From Gammaproteobacteria bacterium (lineage in GTDB: Bacteria > Pseudomonadota > Gammaproteobacteria > S012-40), in NCBI GenBank assembly GCA_027021445.1, contig JALUUH010000235.1, positions 1 to 64,000 of the forward strand: DNA of 64,000 nucleotides, written 5' to 3'. The translations under genes were made by a program, and so were the position numbers. Shown here in pieces: positions 49,240-58,222 of the stretch (within the stretch, counting starts at the first letter, position 1; each line of letters opens with the position of its first letter). The notes beneath the pieces were generated by a model. That model did not search any database. It saw only the letters and a list, made by a program, of their open reading frames with translations, and was not told the DNA's origin.

Positions 49240-50105
49240 GGTTGCACCTCGTTAGTTGTCACTGTAGCAGGTATTGTCTCAATGGGACTCATTTCGGCGG
49301 TGGTGGTTTCAGCTGGTGCGATCTCAGTAGGTGTTCCTGCAGTTATTGGGTTTTCGGTTTTAGCTGAGTTTGCTTCTGTCGCTACCGATTCGAGAGCAGG
49401 GGTTTCTTGCGTAGCCACTGCTGGGGCGGATATTTCCGGGGCAGTCATTGACGTGCTGGAAACTGTTGGGCCATTACCTAAGTCATCAAGTTTTAGTTGT
49501 ACCAATTGCTTGGTTTGGGGTGTTGCGCCATCACTTTGTAACGTGTGCTGATAAGCACTTCTTGCTTGATCAAATTCGCCTTGTGCACGATAAATATCAC
49601 CTTTGAGTACCGAGTATTCCGATGCAAAATCACTCATATTGCCTTGCATGGTATGTGTTAATGCCTCATTTAACTCTCCTGTGGCAATGAGTACTCGGAT
49701 TAAACGTAAACGAATAATATGTTCGATGGCGGGTTTATCGTTATTATCTAAGGCCCAGCTTAAGCGCATTTTGGCTTCGTCTAGGTTTCCTTTTTCGGCT
49801 TCGATCTTGGCCATGGCGAGAGATGACATGATCGCATAGTGGGATTCCTTGTGCTTATCGATGAGTTGTCCACCACGTTTTAATGCGGCATCCGTTTTCT
49901 CGTTGCGCAGTTCTTCCATCATTGCGTCAAATTCGTTGGAGACTGTGAATTGAGCTGTTTGCTTATAATCTTTCCAGATACCACCGCCAACAACACCAGC
50001 AAAAATGAATATCAATGCGATAATTAGGTATTTGCCGTTTTTTTCCCACCAGCGTTTAATGGCGTCTATTTGATCTTCTTCGGTACGATAGGTTTCCAAG
50101 GTCAT
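49236..50105 (-). CDS. yfgM: YfgM-like tetratricopeptide protein (UPF0070)
   Basis: YRTEEDQIDAIKRWWEKNGKYLIIALIFIFAGVVGG; between bamB and hisS. Confidence 0.88.
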   Translation of the reverse strand: MTLETYRTEEDQIDAIKRWWEKNGKYLIIALIFIFAGVVGGGIWKDYKQTAQFTVSNEFDAMMEELRNEKTDAALKRGGQLIDKHKESHYAIMSSLAMAKIEAEKGNLDEAKMRLSWALDNNDKPAIEHIIRLRLIRVLIATGELNEALTHTMQGNMSDFASEYSVLKGDIYRAQGEFDQARSAYQHTLQSDGATPQTKQLVQLKLDDLGNGPTVSSTSMTAPEISAPAVATQETPALESVATEANSAKTENPITAGTPTEIAPAETTTAEMSPIETIPATVTTNEVQP

Positions 50106-50131
50106 TCCTCTTTACATAAAATTTAGGCGAT

Positions 50132-50161
50132 CTAGGAGGCTGTTCTCAGACAGTCTTCTAG
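50132..50161. repeat. Full copy of dispersed palindromic repeat CTAGGAGGCTGTTCTCAGACAGTCTTCTAG
   Basis: Imperfect hairpin between yfgM and hisS. Confidence 0.8.
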
Positions 50162-50182
50162 AGTATAAATTCTCGATGTTGT

Positions 50183-51469
50183 CTATTCTAACTGAGATTT
50201 TAAGAAGTCCGTTAGTTCATCCTGTGAAATAGTCCGTTGTTCGGCCGTTTCACGCAATGCTTTGATCGTAATTTGCTTGTTTTCTAACTCCGATTCGCCG
50301 AGTAATAAGGCCCAGTGTGCGCCACTTTTATCTGCTCGTTTCATTTGTGCTTTAAAACTACCGCCATTTAGGTTCTGTAACACGGATAGCTTAGGTATTT
50401 GGTTGCGAATTTGCTCAATGAGAACCATCCCTGCCTCTTGGGTTCCTGCTCCAACCATGGCTAGATAGCAGTCAGGTGTAGTAGTCGGGGGAGAAGCCTG
50501 GGTTTCTTCTAATAAGCTGATAAGGCGCTCAGCTCCCATGGCGAACCCTGCGGCGGGCGTCGCTCGCCCACCTAATTGTGTTACCAAACCATCAAATCTG
50601 CCACCCGCGCAGACGGTACCTTGGGCACCGAGTTTATCCGTCACCCATTCAAAAACGGTTCGCGTATAATAATCTAATCCGCGGACTAATGAAGGATTTA
50701 CTTCGTATTCAATCCCCGTCTTGTCGAGTAAATTTTTTAGCGTGGCAAAATGCCGTTGTGATTCTTCGTCTAGGTGCTCTAGTAATCTCGGAGCATGTTT
50801 TACAATTTCTTGGGTTTGGGTATTTTTGCTGTCTAAAACGCGTAATGGATTTGTTGTTAATCGGCGTTGGCTATCTTCGTCGAGGTCGGCTTCGTGCTTC
50901 GCAAGATATGCCACTAATAGCGCGCGATAACTTGCACGGCACTCGGGTGTTCCCAGTGAGTTAATTTGCAGCTTTAGATGGGGTAATAAGCCAAGATTTG
51001 TCCATAACCTATGGGTTAGAAAGAGCAATTCTGCATCGAGCTCCGGGCCTTCAAAGCCAAAGGCTTCTACTCCAAATTGATAAAATTGGCGATATCGCCC
51101 TTTTTGTGGCCGTTCATGTCGAAACATCGGGCCAAAATACCATAGTTTTTGCGTTTGATTATGTAATAAGCCGTTTTCTATAGCAGCTCGGACGCATCCT
51201 GCCGTTCCTTCCGGTCGAAGGCTAAGATTATCCCCGTTTCTATCCTCGAAACTGTACATTTCTTTTTCGACAATGTCGGTTACTTTGCCAATTGAGCGTA
51301 AAAATAAATCGGTTTTTTCGACCACGGGCAGACGAATTTCGGCATAACCGTAGTTCATCAAGATGTTTTTAATCGTTTGTTCCAGTTGCTGCCAGTAGGG
51401 CATGCGTGCTGGAAGAATGTCATGCATTCCACGGATGGCTTGGATATGCTTGGCCACATTGTTCTCCAT
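50183..51469 (-). CDS. hisS: Histidyl-tRNA synthetase
   Basis: [47 protein letters not shown]. Confidence 0.97.
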   Translation of the reverse strand: MENNVAKHIQAIRGMHDILPARMPYWQQLEQTIKNILMNYGYAEIRLPVVEKTDLFLRSIGKVTDIVEKEMYSFEDRNGDNLSLRPEGTAGCVRAAIENGLLHNQTQKLWYFGPMFRHERPQKGRYRQFYQFGVEAFGFEGPELDAELLFLTHRLWTNLGLLPHLKLQINSLGTPECRASYRALLVAYLAKHEADLDEDSQRRLTTNPLRVLDSKNTQTQEIVKHAPRLLEHLDEESQRHFATLKNLLDKTGIEYEVNPSLVRGLDYYTRTVFEWVTDKLGAQGTVCAGGRFDGLVTQLGGRATPAAGFAMGAERLISLLEETQASPPTTTPDCYLAMVGAGTQEAGMVLIEQIRNQIPKLSVLQNLNGGSFKAQMKRADKSGAHWALLLGESELENKQITIKALRETAEQRTISQDELTDFLKSQLE

Positions 51470-51592
51470 AATTAGGGGACGGTCTTAGGAATGAGTAATT
51501 TTATTCTAGAAATACAATAGGATCACGATTTACTTTATAATTAGTAGCGACGGAGATGAGTGATTATTCCAATTGTTTAATTTATCTTTTGA

Positions 51593-52183
51593 CTACTCTT
51601 TTTTAGGTAATTCCAACGTATTGTCAATACTGGGCGTAGGTAAAGCCAATGTAGAAGATTCAGGTTCTGTCTTTGAGCTTGATATTGAATCGAGTGTGTT
51701 TAAAGTGAGTGATTCCCCAATTCCTGCTGAACGTCCCCAGAGGATGGCGAGAACGAGTAATAGTATTGCAACCGTATACATTGCCCAGCGCATGGAGGTA
51801 TGACGGCTATCAATTTTGTCTCGATAAGCTACTCTGGCCAATTCTGGTTCTAGTTCATGTCCATAACGTTCAAAACATGCCACGACTTCTTCCGAAGGTA
51901 GGCCAACGAGGTTCGCATACCGTCGACAGAAGTTTTTTACATATATTGGAGCGGGCAGTTCATCAAATTTATCATTTTCTAAAGCCCGTAGTTGGTAAAT
52001 GCTCATGTTCATTCTTGAGGCCGCTTCCATTTCTGAAATTTCCATGCTTTTACGTAGTCTAGCGAGTATTTTTCCAGGGCCTTCGGTGCTCATTTGTTGC
52101 AATTCATTGATTAACGCACTGATGTCTGGGTTTATTTCTGGTTTTTCACTGATGGAGTCTCTGTCTAAAACGGGATCTGCCAT
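51593..52183 (-). CDS. rodZ: RodZ-like helix-turn-helix membrane protein, short form
   Basis: GKILARLRKSMEISEMEAASRMNMSIYQLRALENDKFDELPAPIYVKNFCRRYANLVGLP; one TM; no C-terminal DUF4115-like domain visible. Confidence 0.8.
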   Translation of the reverse strand: MADPVLDRDSISEKPEINPDISALINELQQMSTEGPGKILARLRKSMEISEMEAASRMNMSIYQLRALENDKFDELPAPIYVKNFCRRYANLVGLPSEEVVACFERYGHELEPELARVAYRDKIDSRHTSMRWAMYTVAILLLVLAILWGRSAGIGESLTLNTLDSISSSKTEPESSTLALPTPSIDNTLELPKKE

Positions 52184-52195
52184 TTTTTTATCCTT

Positions 52196-52942
52196 CTAGT
52201 TCGGTTTTCTACTATTGGGTTTAATGTTGAGTTTATCAGAAGACGTTTTGTTTCCAAGTATTTGTTTTAGCTCAATATCTATTTTCATGCTTTCAGGAGT
52301 CGCTTTCGCTATTGCATGAAACTGCAGGATATAGCGGCGGGTTTCCAGATAATTTTGTTGCGCAAATTGTAACTTAGCCATTTCGAGTAGTGAACGCTGT
52401 TGTGTCGCATTTAACGCTAAAGCCTTACGGAAATAAATTTCTGCTTGTTGTTTGTTTTGTTTTACGGCACATAAAGCGGCATTTTCGTAAGCGGCAGATG
52501 GTGTGACATACATCTTATGTTTTGCTGCGTTAAGAAAATGTTGCTCTGCTTGCTCGAGCAGTCCCTTTGTACACAAATAAACACCAAAATTATTATGTAC
52601 TATGCCGTATTCGCTGCTGTTATTCGGAACGTTATCAATGGCTTTTTGAAAGTATATTTCAGCTTGTGAAAAATTACCTAATCTTTTGTGCACTTCTGCA
52701 AGCATTAAGTGTGTGATATAGGAGTCTGAGTCTTCAGACAGGGCTTTTTGAAAATAATTCAGAGCATTTTCCATTCGCCCTTGTTTTAGATACTCTGTGC
52801 CTAGTCTTAGGTTAATGCTTACCTTTTCCTCGGAGCTGGATTGATTCTCGTTGATGGTTACACAACTGCTGAGGATGAATGAAATTAAGAGTAAGAATGA
52901 TTTAATTTGAATTACCGGCTTTTTTCTCTCCATTTGCGTCAT
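52196..52942 (-). CDS. pilW: PilW/PilF-type type IV pilus biogenesis TPR lipoprotein
   Basis: Lipobox [14 protein letters not shown]; syntenic with rlmN-ndk. Confidence 0.85.
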   Translation of the reverse strand: MTQMERKKPVIQIKSFLLLISFILSSCVTINENQSSSEEKVSINLRLGTEYLKQGRMENALNYFQKALSEDSDSYITHLMLAEVHKRLGNFSQAEIYFQKAIDNVPNNSSEYGIVHNNFGVYLCTKGLLEQAEQHFLNAAKHKMYVTPSAAYENAALCAVKQNKQQAEIYFRKALALNATQQRSLLEMAKLQFAQQNYLETRRYILQFHAIAKATPESMKIDIELKQILGNKTSSDKLNIKPNSRKPN

Positions 52943-54041
52943 TCAACTGTTTCTTTATCCGTTCTCTTCTCTGGGTTCTATCAAGCACTTTTCCCGCCAG
53001 TTGGCCGCAAGCCGCATCAATATCTTCGCCCCTGGTTCGGCGGGTAATCGTAGTCATGCCTGCGCGGTATAATTCATGGTAAAACACATCAATATCCGCT
53101 TGCGTAGATGTTTTATAGACGGAGTTTGGGTATGGGTTGAACGGAATAAGGTTTATTTTTGCAGGAATTCCTTGTAATAATTTTACCAGTTCCTTGGCAT
53201 GTTTTGCTTGGTCGTTAATGCCTCTCAGCATGACATATTCAAAGGTGATTTTTTTTCTGGCGGTGTCGTCCACATATCTTTTGCACGCGGCGAGCAAATC
53301 AGCAATGGGGTATTTTTTATTAACGGGCACGAGTTCGTTGCGTAGTTCGTCGGTGGTGGCGTGTAATGAAATGGCAAGACTAACATCACAGTCTTCGCGT
53401 AATTTGTCTAAGGCCGGGATAATGCCGGCAGTACTTAGAGTGACTCGACGTTTGGATAGGCCAAAAGCGTTGTCTTCCAGCATGAGTCTCAGCGCAGGAA
53501 GTACTTGATCGTAGTTCAATAAAGGCTCACCCATGCCCATGAATACTACATTGGTAATGATGCGATGTTGTTGATTTGCTTCGAATTGTCCGAGCAATTT
53601 GGCGGCAATCCATAGTTGCCCAATAATTTCTGAGGTTGTGAGGTTGCGATTAAAACCTTGCTTGGCGGTTGAGCAAAAGGAGCAGTTTAATATACAACCG
53701 ACTTGTGACGAAATACACAAGGTTCCACGGCCTGATTCAGGAATAAAAACAGTCTCGATACAGTTGCCATCATCAAGGCGTAACAACCATTTTCGTGTGC
53801 CGTCGTTGGAGTTTTGCTCAACCACCATTTCTGGGGCACGAATTTCAGCACGGGAACTCAGTAAAGTTCTTAAGCTCTTAGAGAAGTCCGTCATTGCAGC
53901 AAAATCGGATATACCGCGATGATATATCCACTTTAACAATTGGGTTGAGCGGAAAGGTTTTTCACCGTGATCGGCAAAAAACTGCTGCAAGCCATTAGGG
54001 TCAAAATTTAGCAAATTTTGTTTTGGCGCAATAACGGACAT
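52902..54041 (-). CDS. rlmN: 23S rRNA/tRNA (adenine-C2)-methyltransferase RlmN
   Basis: [45 protein letters not shown]. Confidence 0.97.
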   Translation of the reverse strand: MSVIAPKQNLLNFDPNGLQQFFADHGEKPFRSTQLLKWIYHRGISDFAAMTDFSKSLRTLLSSRAEIRAPEMVVEQNSNDGTRKWLLRLDDGNCIETVFIPESGRGTLCISSQVGCILNCSFCSTAKQGFNRNLTTSEIIGQLWIAAKLLGQFEANQQHRIITNVVFMGMGEPLLNYDQVLPALRLMLEDNAFGLSKRRVTLSTAGIIPALDKLREDCDVSLAISLHATTDELRNELVPVNKKYPIADLLAACKRYVDDTARKKITFEYVMLRGINDQAKHAKELVKLLQGIPAKINLIPFNPYPNSVYKTSTQADIDVFYHELYRAGMTTITRRTRGEDIDAACGQLAGKVLDRTQRRERIKKQLNDANGEKKAGNSN

Positions 54042-54050
54042 AGCTAGCTT

Positions 54051-54476
54051 TTATCGCGCACAAATTTCAGCATTATCGAAGAAAAAAGCAATTTCTTGTG
54101 CCGCTGTTTCTGGAGCATCTGAGCCGTGAACCGCATTGGCGTCAATGCTGTCAGCAAAATCTGCTCGAATAGTACCGGGGGCTGCCTCTTTAGGGTTTGT
54201 GGCACCCATGACATCACGATTTTTCGCAATGGCATTATCGCCTTCCAAAATTTGAATCATCACTGGGCCAGAGGTCATGAACCCTACTAAGTCATCATAA
54301 AAAGGACGTTCTTTGTGAACCGCATAAAATTCGCCTGCTTGTTCTTTGGATAAATGAACCATTTTAGCAGCGACAATTTGCAGGCCTGCTTGTTCAAAAC
54401 GCGCATAAATTTCACCAATAACGTTTTTAGCGACGGCGTCAGGTTTGATAATAGAAATAGTACGTTCTACGGCCAT
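54051..54476 (-). CDS. ndk: Nucleoside diphosphate kinase
   Basis: [38 protein letters not shown]. Confidence 0.97.
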   Translation of the reverse strand: MAVERTISIIKPDAVAKNVIGEIYARFEQAGLQIVAAKMVHLSKEQAGEFYAVHKERPFYDDLVGFMTSGPVMIQILEGDNAIAKNRDVMGATNPKEAAPGTIRADFADSIDANAVHGSDAPETAAQEIAFFFDNAEICAR

Positions 54477-54507
54477 GAGTTACTCCATGTTGTGTGGTTT
54501 AGCTAGC

Positions 54508-54547
54508 ACCTAGATCTTGCAAGCACGATCACTTGCAGGATCTAGGT
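54508..54547. repeat. 16-bp inverted repeat with 8-nt loop upstream of ndk
   Basis: ACCTAGATCTTGCAAG-CACGATCA-CTTGCAGGATCTAGGT, one mismatch. Confidence 0.75.
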
Positions 54548-54671
54548 AGCAAAGATTACGAAAGGCGCGGATTTTAGCACTTCGTGCACTTTTCAGCCAA
54601 CTACTTGTTGGATTATATATTTCAGCGCTCATCAGGCGTGTTCTAAAGGAACTTTTGCTGTTGTCGTCATA

Positions 54672-56003
54672 TTGATCAGTGGAATGCCGAAAGGAAGTAA
54701 TTTTGGAGTCAATTGGAGGACTTTGGGTAAAAAAATGAATAATGGTGGGCGCTTAGCTTGCTTCGGTATTTTATTTGGACTTTTCGTCGCCGTGGAGGCG
54801 AGTCCTCTGTATTCGCGTATATATCAGGTGAGCTGTACTGCTTGTCATTCAGCAGCACCCGCGCTGAATGAGATGGGCCAAAGGTTTGCAGTGACCGGTG
54901 TGGCGCCGTTTAAGAAAAAATCAGACGATGTGAATACCAAGGATGATCGATTAGATCTGACTAAGGCGTTTCCGTTTTCTATTCGAGCCAGTGGATACGC
55001 GAAATTGCGGCGTGGCCGTGAAATTCTCGATTTTGCAACTGGTGAAACAGGGATGAGTCCTTTTTTTGATATGCATGCCCCGGAGAAAATTAAGTTGATG
55101 TCGGCGTCTAGCGTTTCCGATAAATTAGACTTTTTATTGGCCGGGACTTTTGCGCCGGCTATTAATGACGGCGCAATTCGCTTGAATGAAGGCTGGGTAC
55201 GTTATCGCTCGGGTGGTGTGTTGCCTGTCAATATTAAATTCGGTCAGTTTTCAATAACGGACGTAATGTTTAACTCAAAAACACGGCTTACCTTTCAATC
55301 TTATTTAGCCTATGAGCTGAGTCGTATTGGAGTAGACAGAGGGATTCGAATTGATGGTTATTTTGATGATTTGCCCATCAGCGTGGGAATGACGAATGGC
55401 AGTGAGCTTAATTCTAGTGCACCAGCTAACGCGGCAGGTATTTATCGAAATGATTATTTTTTAGATGATAATAGCGGTAAAAATTTTTATGCATATTTTC
55501 GGATGAAGTTTTCTTTGTTTGATCTGGGTTTGTTTTGGCTGAATGGTCAGCAGCAATCAGCATCAGGTGTTCTTGCGGATCAACGCGGAGTGACAGAAAG
55601 TGCACGCTCTGTCTTCGGGCTAGATTTTGCGATGCATGCAAATAACTCAGTGCGTTTTTATGGTCAAGCATTGATGAATCAGTGGGTGGATTTTATTGAT
55701 CCTGGAGACCGATATAGCTGGTATGCCGGATTTTTAGGTGCTGATTATTTCGCGAGTGATGAGCTTGCCTTTTCTCTCTTGTATAACTATGCGTTAGCGG
55801 GTGATTTTAAGGACTCTGGCACTATTTACGAAGGTTTGGGTTTAAATGCGATTACTTCGTCTGCTTCTTTTTACCTCTCGCGAAATGCGCGAGTAATTTT
55901 TGAAATTACCCTGGATTTACTGCCCATTGACGATGATTTGGATTTTGTTGGGCACGAAGATAAAGAAGACTATATTTCTTTAGGTTTCGATCTTTCCTTT
56001 TAA
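54672..56003 (+). CDS. Exported outer-membrane-barrel-like protein with a single CxxCH haem-binding motif
   Basis: YSRIYQVSCTACHSAAPALNEMGQRF; C-terminal SLGFDLSF. Confidence 0.7.
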   Translation: MISGMPKGSNFGVNWRTLGKKMNNGGRLACFGILFGLFVAVEASPLYSRIYQVSCTACHSAAPALNEMGQRFAVTGVAPFKKKSDDVNTKDDRLDLTKAFPFSIRASGYAKLRRGREILDFATGETGMSPFFDMHAPEKIKLMSASSVSDKLDFLLAGTFAPAINDGAIRLNEGWVRYRSGGVLPVNIKFGQFSITDVMFNSKTRLTFQSYLAYELSRIGVDRGIRIDGYFDDLPISVGMTNGSELNSSAPANAAGIYRNDYFLDDNSGKNFYAYFRMKFSLFDLGLFWLNGQQQSASGVLADQRGVTESARSVFGLDFAMHANNSVRFYGQALMNQWVDFIDPGDRYSWYAGFLGADYFASDELAFSLLYNYALAGDFKDSGTIYEGLGLNAITSSASFYLSRNARVIFEITLDLLPIDDDLDFVGHEDKEDYISLGFDLSF

Positions 56004-56061
56004 ATCTCAATAGTTACGTTCCTGAAATTCAACTCATATAAGGTTTCTTCCGATATACATA

Positions 56062-57876
56062 ATGCGTAATTCCGTTGGTAATTTTGGAATATGGGTAGAT
56101 ATGGCTTGGAGGTTTAAAGCTAAAGTTAAGTTAATAACTTTGAAATGTTTGATTTCAATGGTTTTACTTTGCTGTGGCACAGCTTTTAGTGCAACGAGTG
56201 CAAATATTAAGTATCCAAAATTTCAAGCGGAAGAGGGCAAGGTGATCATTAGATTTACTGATCTCAAAGAAGCTCAGGAAATTTTTGCGGGATTGCTCGC
56301 GAATGAGCAGAAAGTAGTAATGCGTCAACAGGATATTATTGTACAGCTTAAGACCTTGAGTTTGGGCTTATACCTAAAAAGAAAAGTGGCTAATGCAGTC
56401 ATTAAACAGTTGCAAAAAGCGGGAATTGATGCGTATTTGCGTAAAACAGAGTCTGGCCCAGGTTTTTGGGTTCATGCGGGGGCCATGTACGAAGATGTAT
56501 ATTATTGGCATCGACATGATGAGCTTGCTCGCCTGGGGTTTTCGGACATTCGAACATCGCAGAAGCCGCATCGAATTACCGAGTATCTTATTGTGGCGCT
56601 GCCATTGACCTTAAGTGATCAATTAGTCCGTTCAAAGCGCCTGTTTAATGGCTATTTAAAAGGTGAGTTTAGCGGCTGGGGCCAGGAAAACGGGTTGAAT
56701 ACAGCGAGTTATTTTACGGCAACTCTTGGGCATTTATCGGCGTTAAGCGAGCGCACGAATTTGAGTTATGGTTTGCGTATGGATACTTTTGAGCAATCCG
56801 GCGAACTTGATGTTCAACAGACAAGGTTTGATTATACTCCGACGTTTGTCCAGCATATCCAGGATACAAACCGCTGGACGGCTGGCACCCAGTTAGTTTC
56901 TTGGGGGACAGGAAAGCATGATTCACTGAGTGATCGTTTGAGTGTTAAAGATTTAACCCGATACCGTTTAGATGAAAACATTCTTGCGCGCAGACGTTCA
57001 TCGCTAAATTTGCGTTGGGAGTTAATCGTCGCTAATTATCAGGCCGACCTGTTGTGGATGCCGCTATTTAGACCGGCGGTATTACCCGATGAAGCCAGTA
57101 TCTGGCATCCTCTGAGCCGTAGCGATGGCCGTATTATGGATATTGAAACACCTGAATCTCTCAAATATTTAGTGAAAAATGGGACGCGCGAGCAGGAGAA
57201 GAAGAAACTTCAGCATGGTGGCCTAGGCATTAAGTTTAGTCGAGAATTAACCTATGCATATCATGCGTTTACATTTCAGTATGCGCGAAGATCAAGTCCC
57301 TATTATCGGGTTAATCAGCAAATTATCGATGCTTTATCGGCGGGCAGTGATGCCCCAACAGCGTTAGTTGGAACTTCCGGGAGTACCTTAATACCTATGC
57401 ACCCCGGTAGCTGGGTTCTTAGTTTTGAAGAAGGTACGCGTTATTGGATGTTTGAAACGGCATTTGTGAGTGATGCTCCAATTACCAAGGTTGATTATAG
57501 TTATGCGACGGCGATTGCGCTTGAGTGGCTGATTCAAGCTAATTTTCAAACTAGTTTAGCAAGAACCGATTTAACTATTCAGTTTTCGGGTCGGCAATTA
57601 GGGAGTAATGAGGCTTTGCTTGATCGCAAGACACGTTTGCGTGTTTCGGGGGAGCTTGTTTCGCGCTCAATGAGCAACCGTTGGAAATACGGTGTAAATT
57701 ATATTGTGGGTCTTGATAAATACGAGTTTTTTCTTAATCCCTACGTGGGTTTTAATGGTAACAGGTATATTTCATTTGCGCTCAAAGGCTATGTGTTTGC
57801 GGGCGAAGAAAATTCTGAATTTGGCTATTTTCGTAATCGCTCGTTAGTGACCTTAAGTTGGAGTGCTTTTTTCTAA
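56062..57876 (+). CDS. Exported protein, SPOR-like N-terminal region plus outer-membrane-barrel-like C-terminus
   Basis: Signal peptide; GFWVHAGAMYEDVYYWHRHDELARLGFSDIR; repetitive amphipathic strands ending SWSAFF. Confidence 0.6.
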   Translation: MRNSVGNFGIWVDMAWRFKAKVKLITLKCLISMVLLCCGTAFSATSANIKYPKFQAEEGKVIIRFTDLKEAQEIFAGLLANEQKVVMRQQDIIVQLKTLSLGLYLKRKVANAVIKQLQKAGIDAYLRKTESGPGFWVHAGAMYEDVYYWHRHDELARLGFSDIRTSQKPHRITEYLIVALPLTLSDQLVRSKRLFNGYLKGEFSGWGQENGLNTASYFTATLGHLSALSERTNLSYGLRMDTFEQSGELDVQQTRFDYTPTFVQHIQDTNRWTAGTQLVSWGTGKHDSLSDRLSVKDLTRYRLDENILARRRSSLNLRWELIVANYQADLLWMPLFRPAVLPDEASIWHPLSRSDGRIMDIETPESLKYLVKNGTREQEKKKLQHGGLGIKFSRELTYAYHAFTFQYARRSSPYYRVNQQIIDALSAGSDAPTALVGTSGSTLIPMHPGSWVLSFEEGTRYWMFETAFVSDAPITKVDYSYATAIALEWLIQANFQTSLARTDLTIQFSGRQLGSNEALLDRKTRLRVSGELVSRSMSNRWKYGVNYIVGLDKYEFFLNPYVGFNGNRYISFALKGYVFAGEENSEFGYFRNRSLVTLSWSAFF

Positions 57877-58222
57877 ATACGGGGTAATTCTGTACTTGTC
57901 TCTTTTTGGACGTAAATTTTCTCTATACGTATTCCCAAAGTATTGAAAATTCGAATTAATCGAGTTTGCAAAAGTGATAAAATTCCGGTTAAGTAGAGCG
58001 GTATAAGTTCTCCCTAATTATTTGCCCAATATGGTATATCTTGGCATTAAGCCTGGCTAGTTAATGACTGGCATTATCTTCTGTAAGTAAGTCATTGATA
58101 GTAATGTTTATTTTGCCGCAAAGGGAGGGTTGTTTTTTAACCAAAAAAGGACAAGAGTGTTGAAAAATTCTACAAAAGCGCGTATAATAACAAGATTAAA
58201 TCTGGCTAAGTTACCGTTATCT

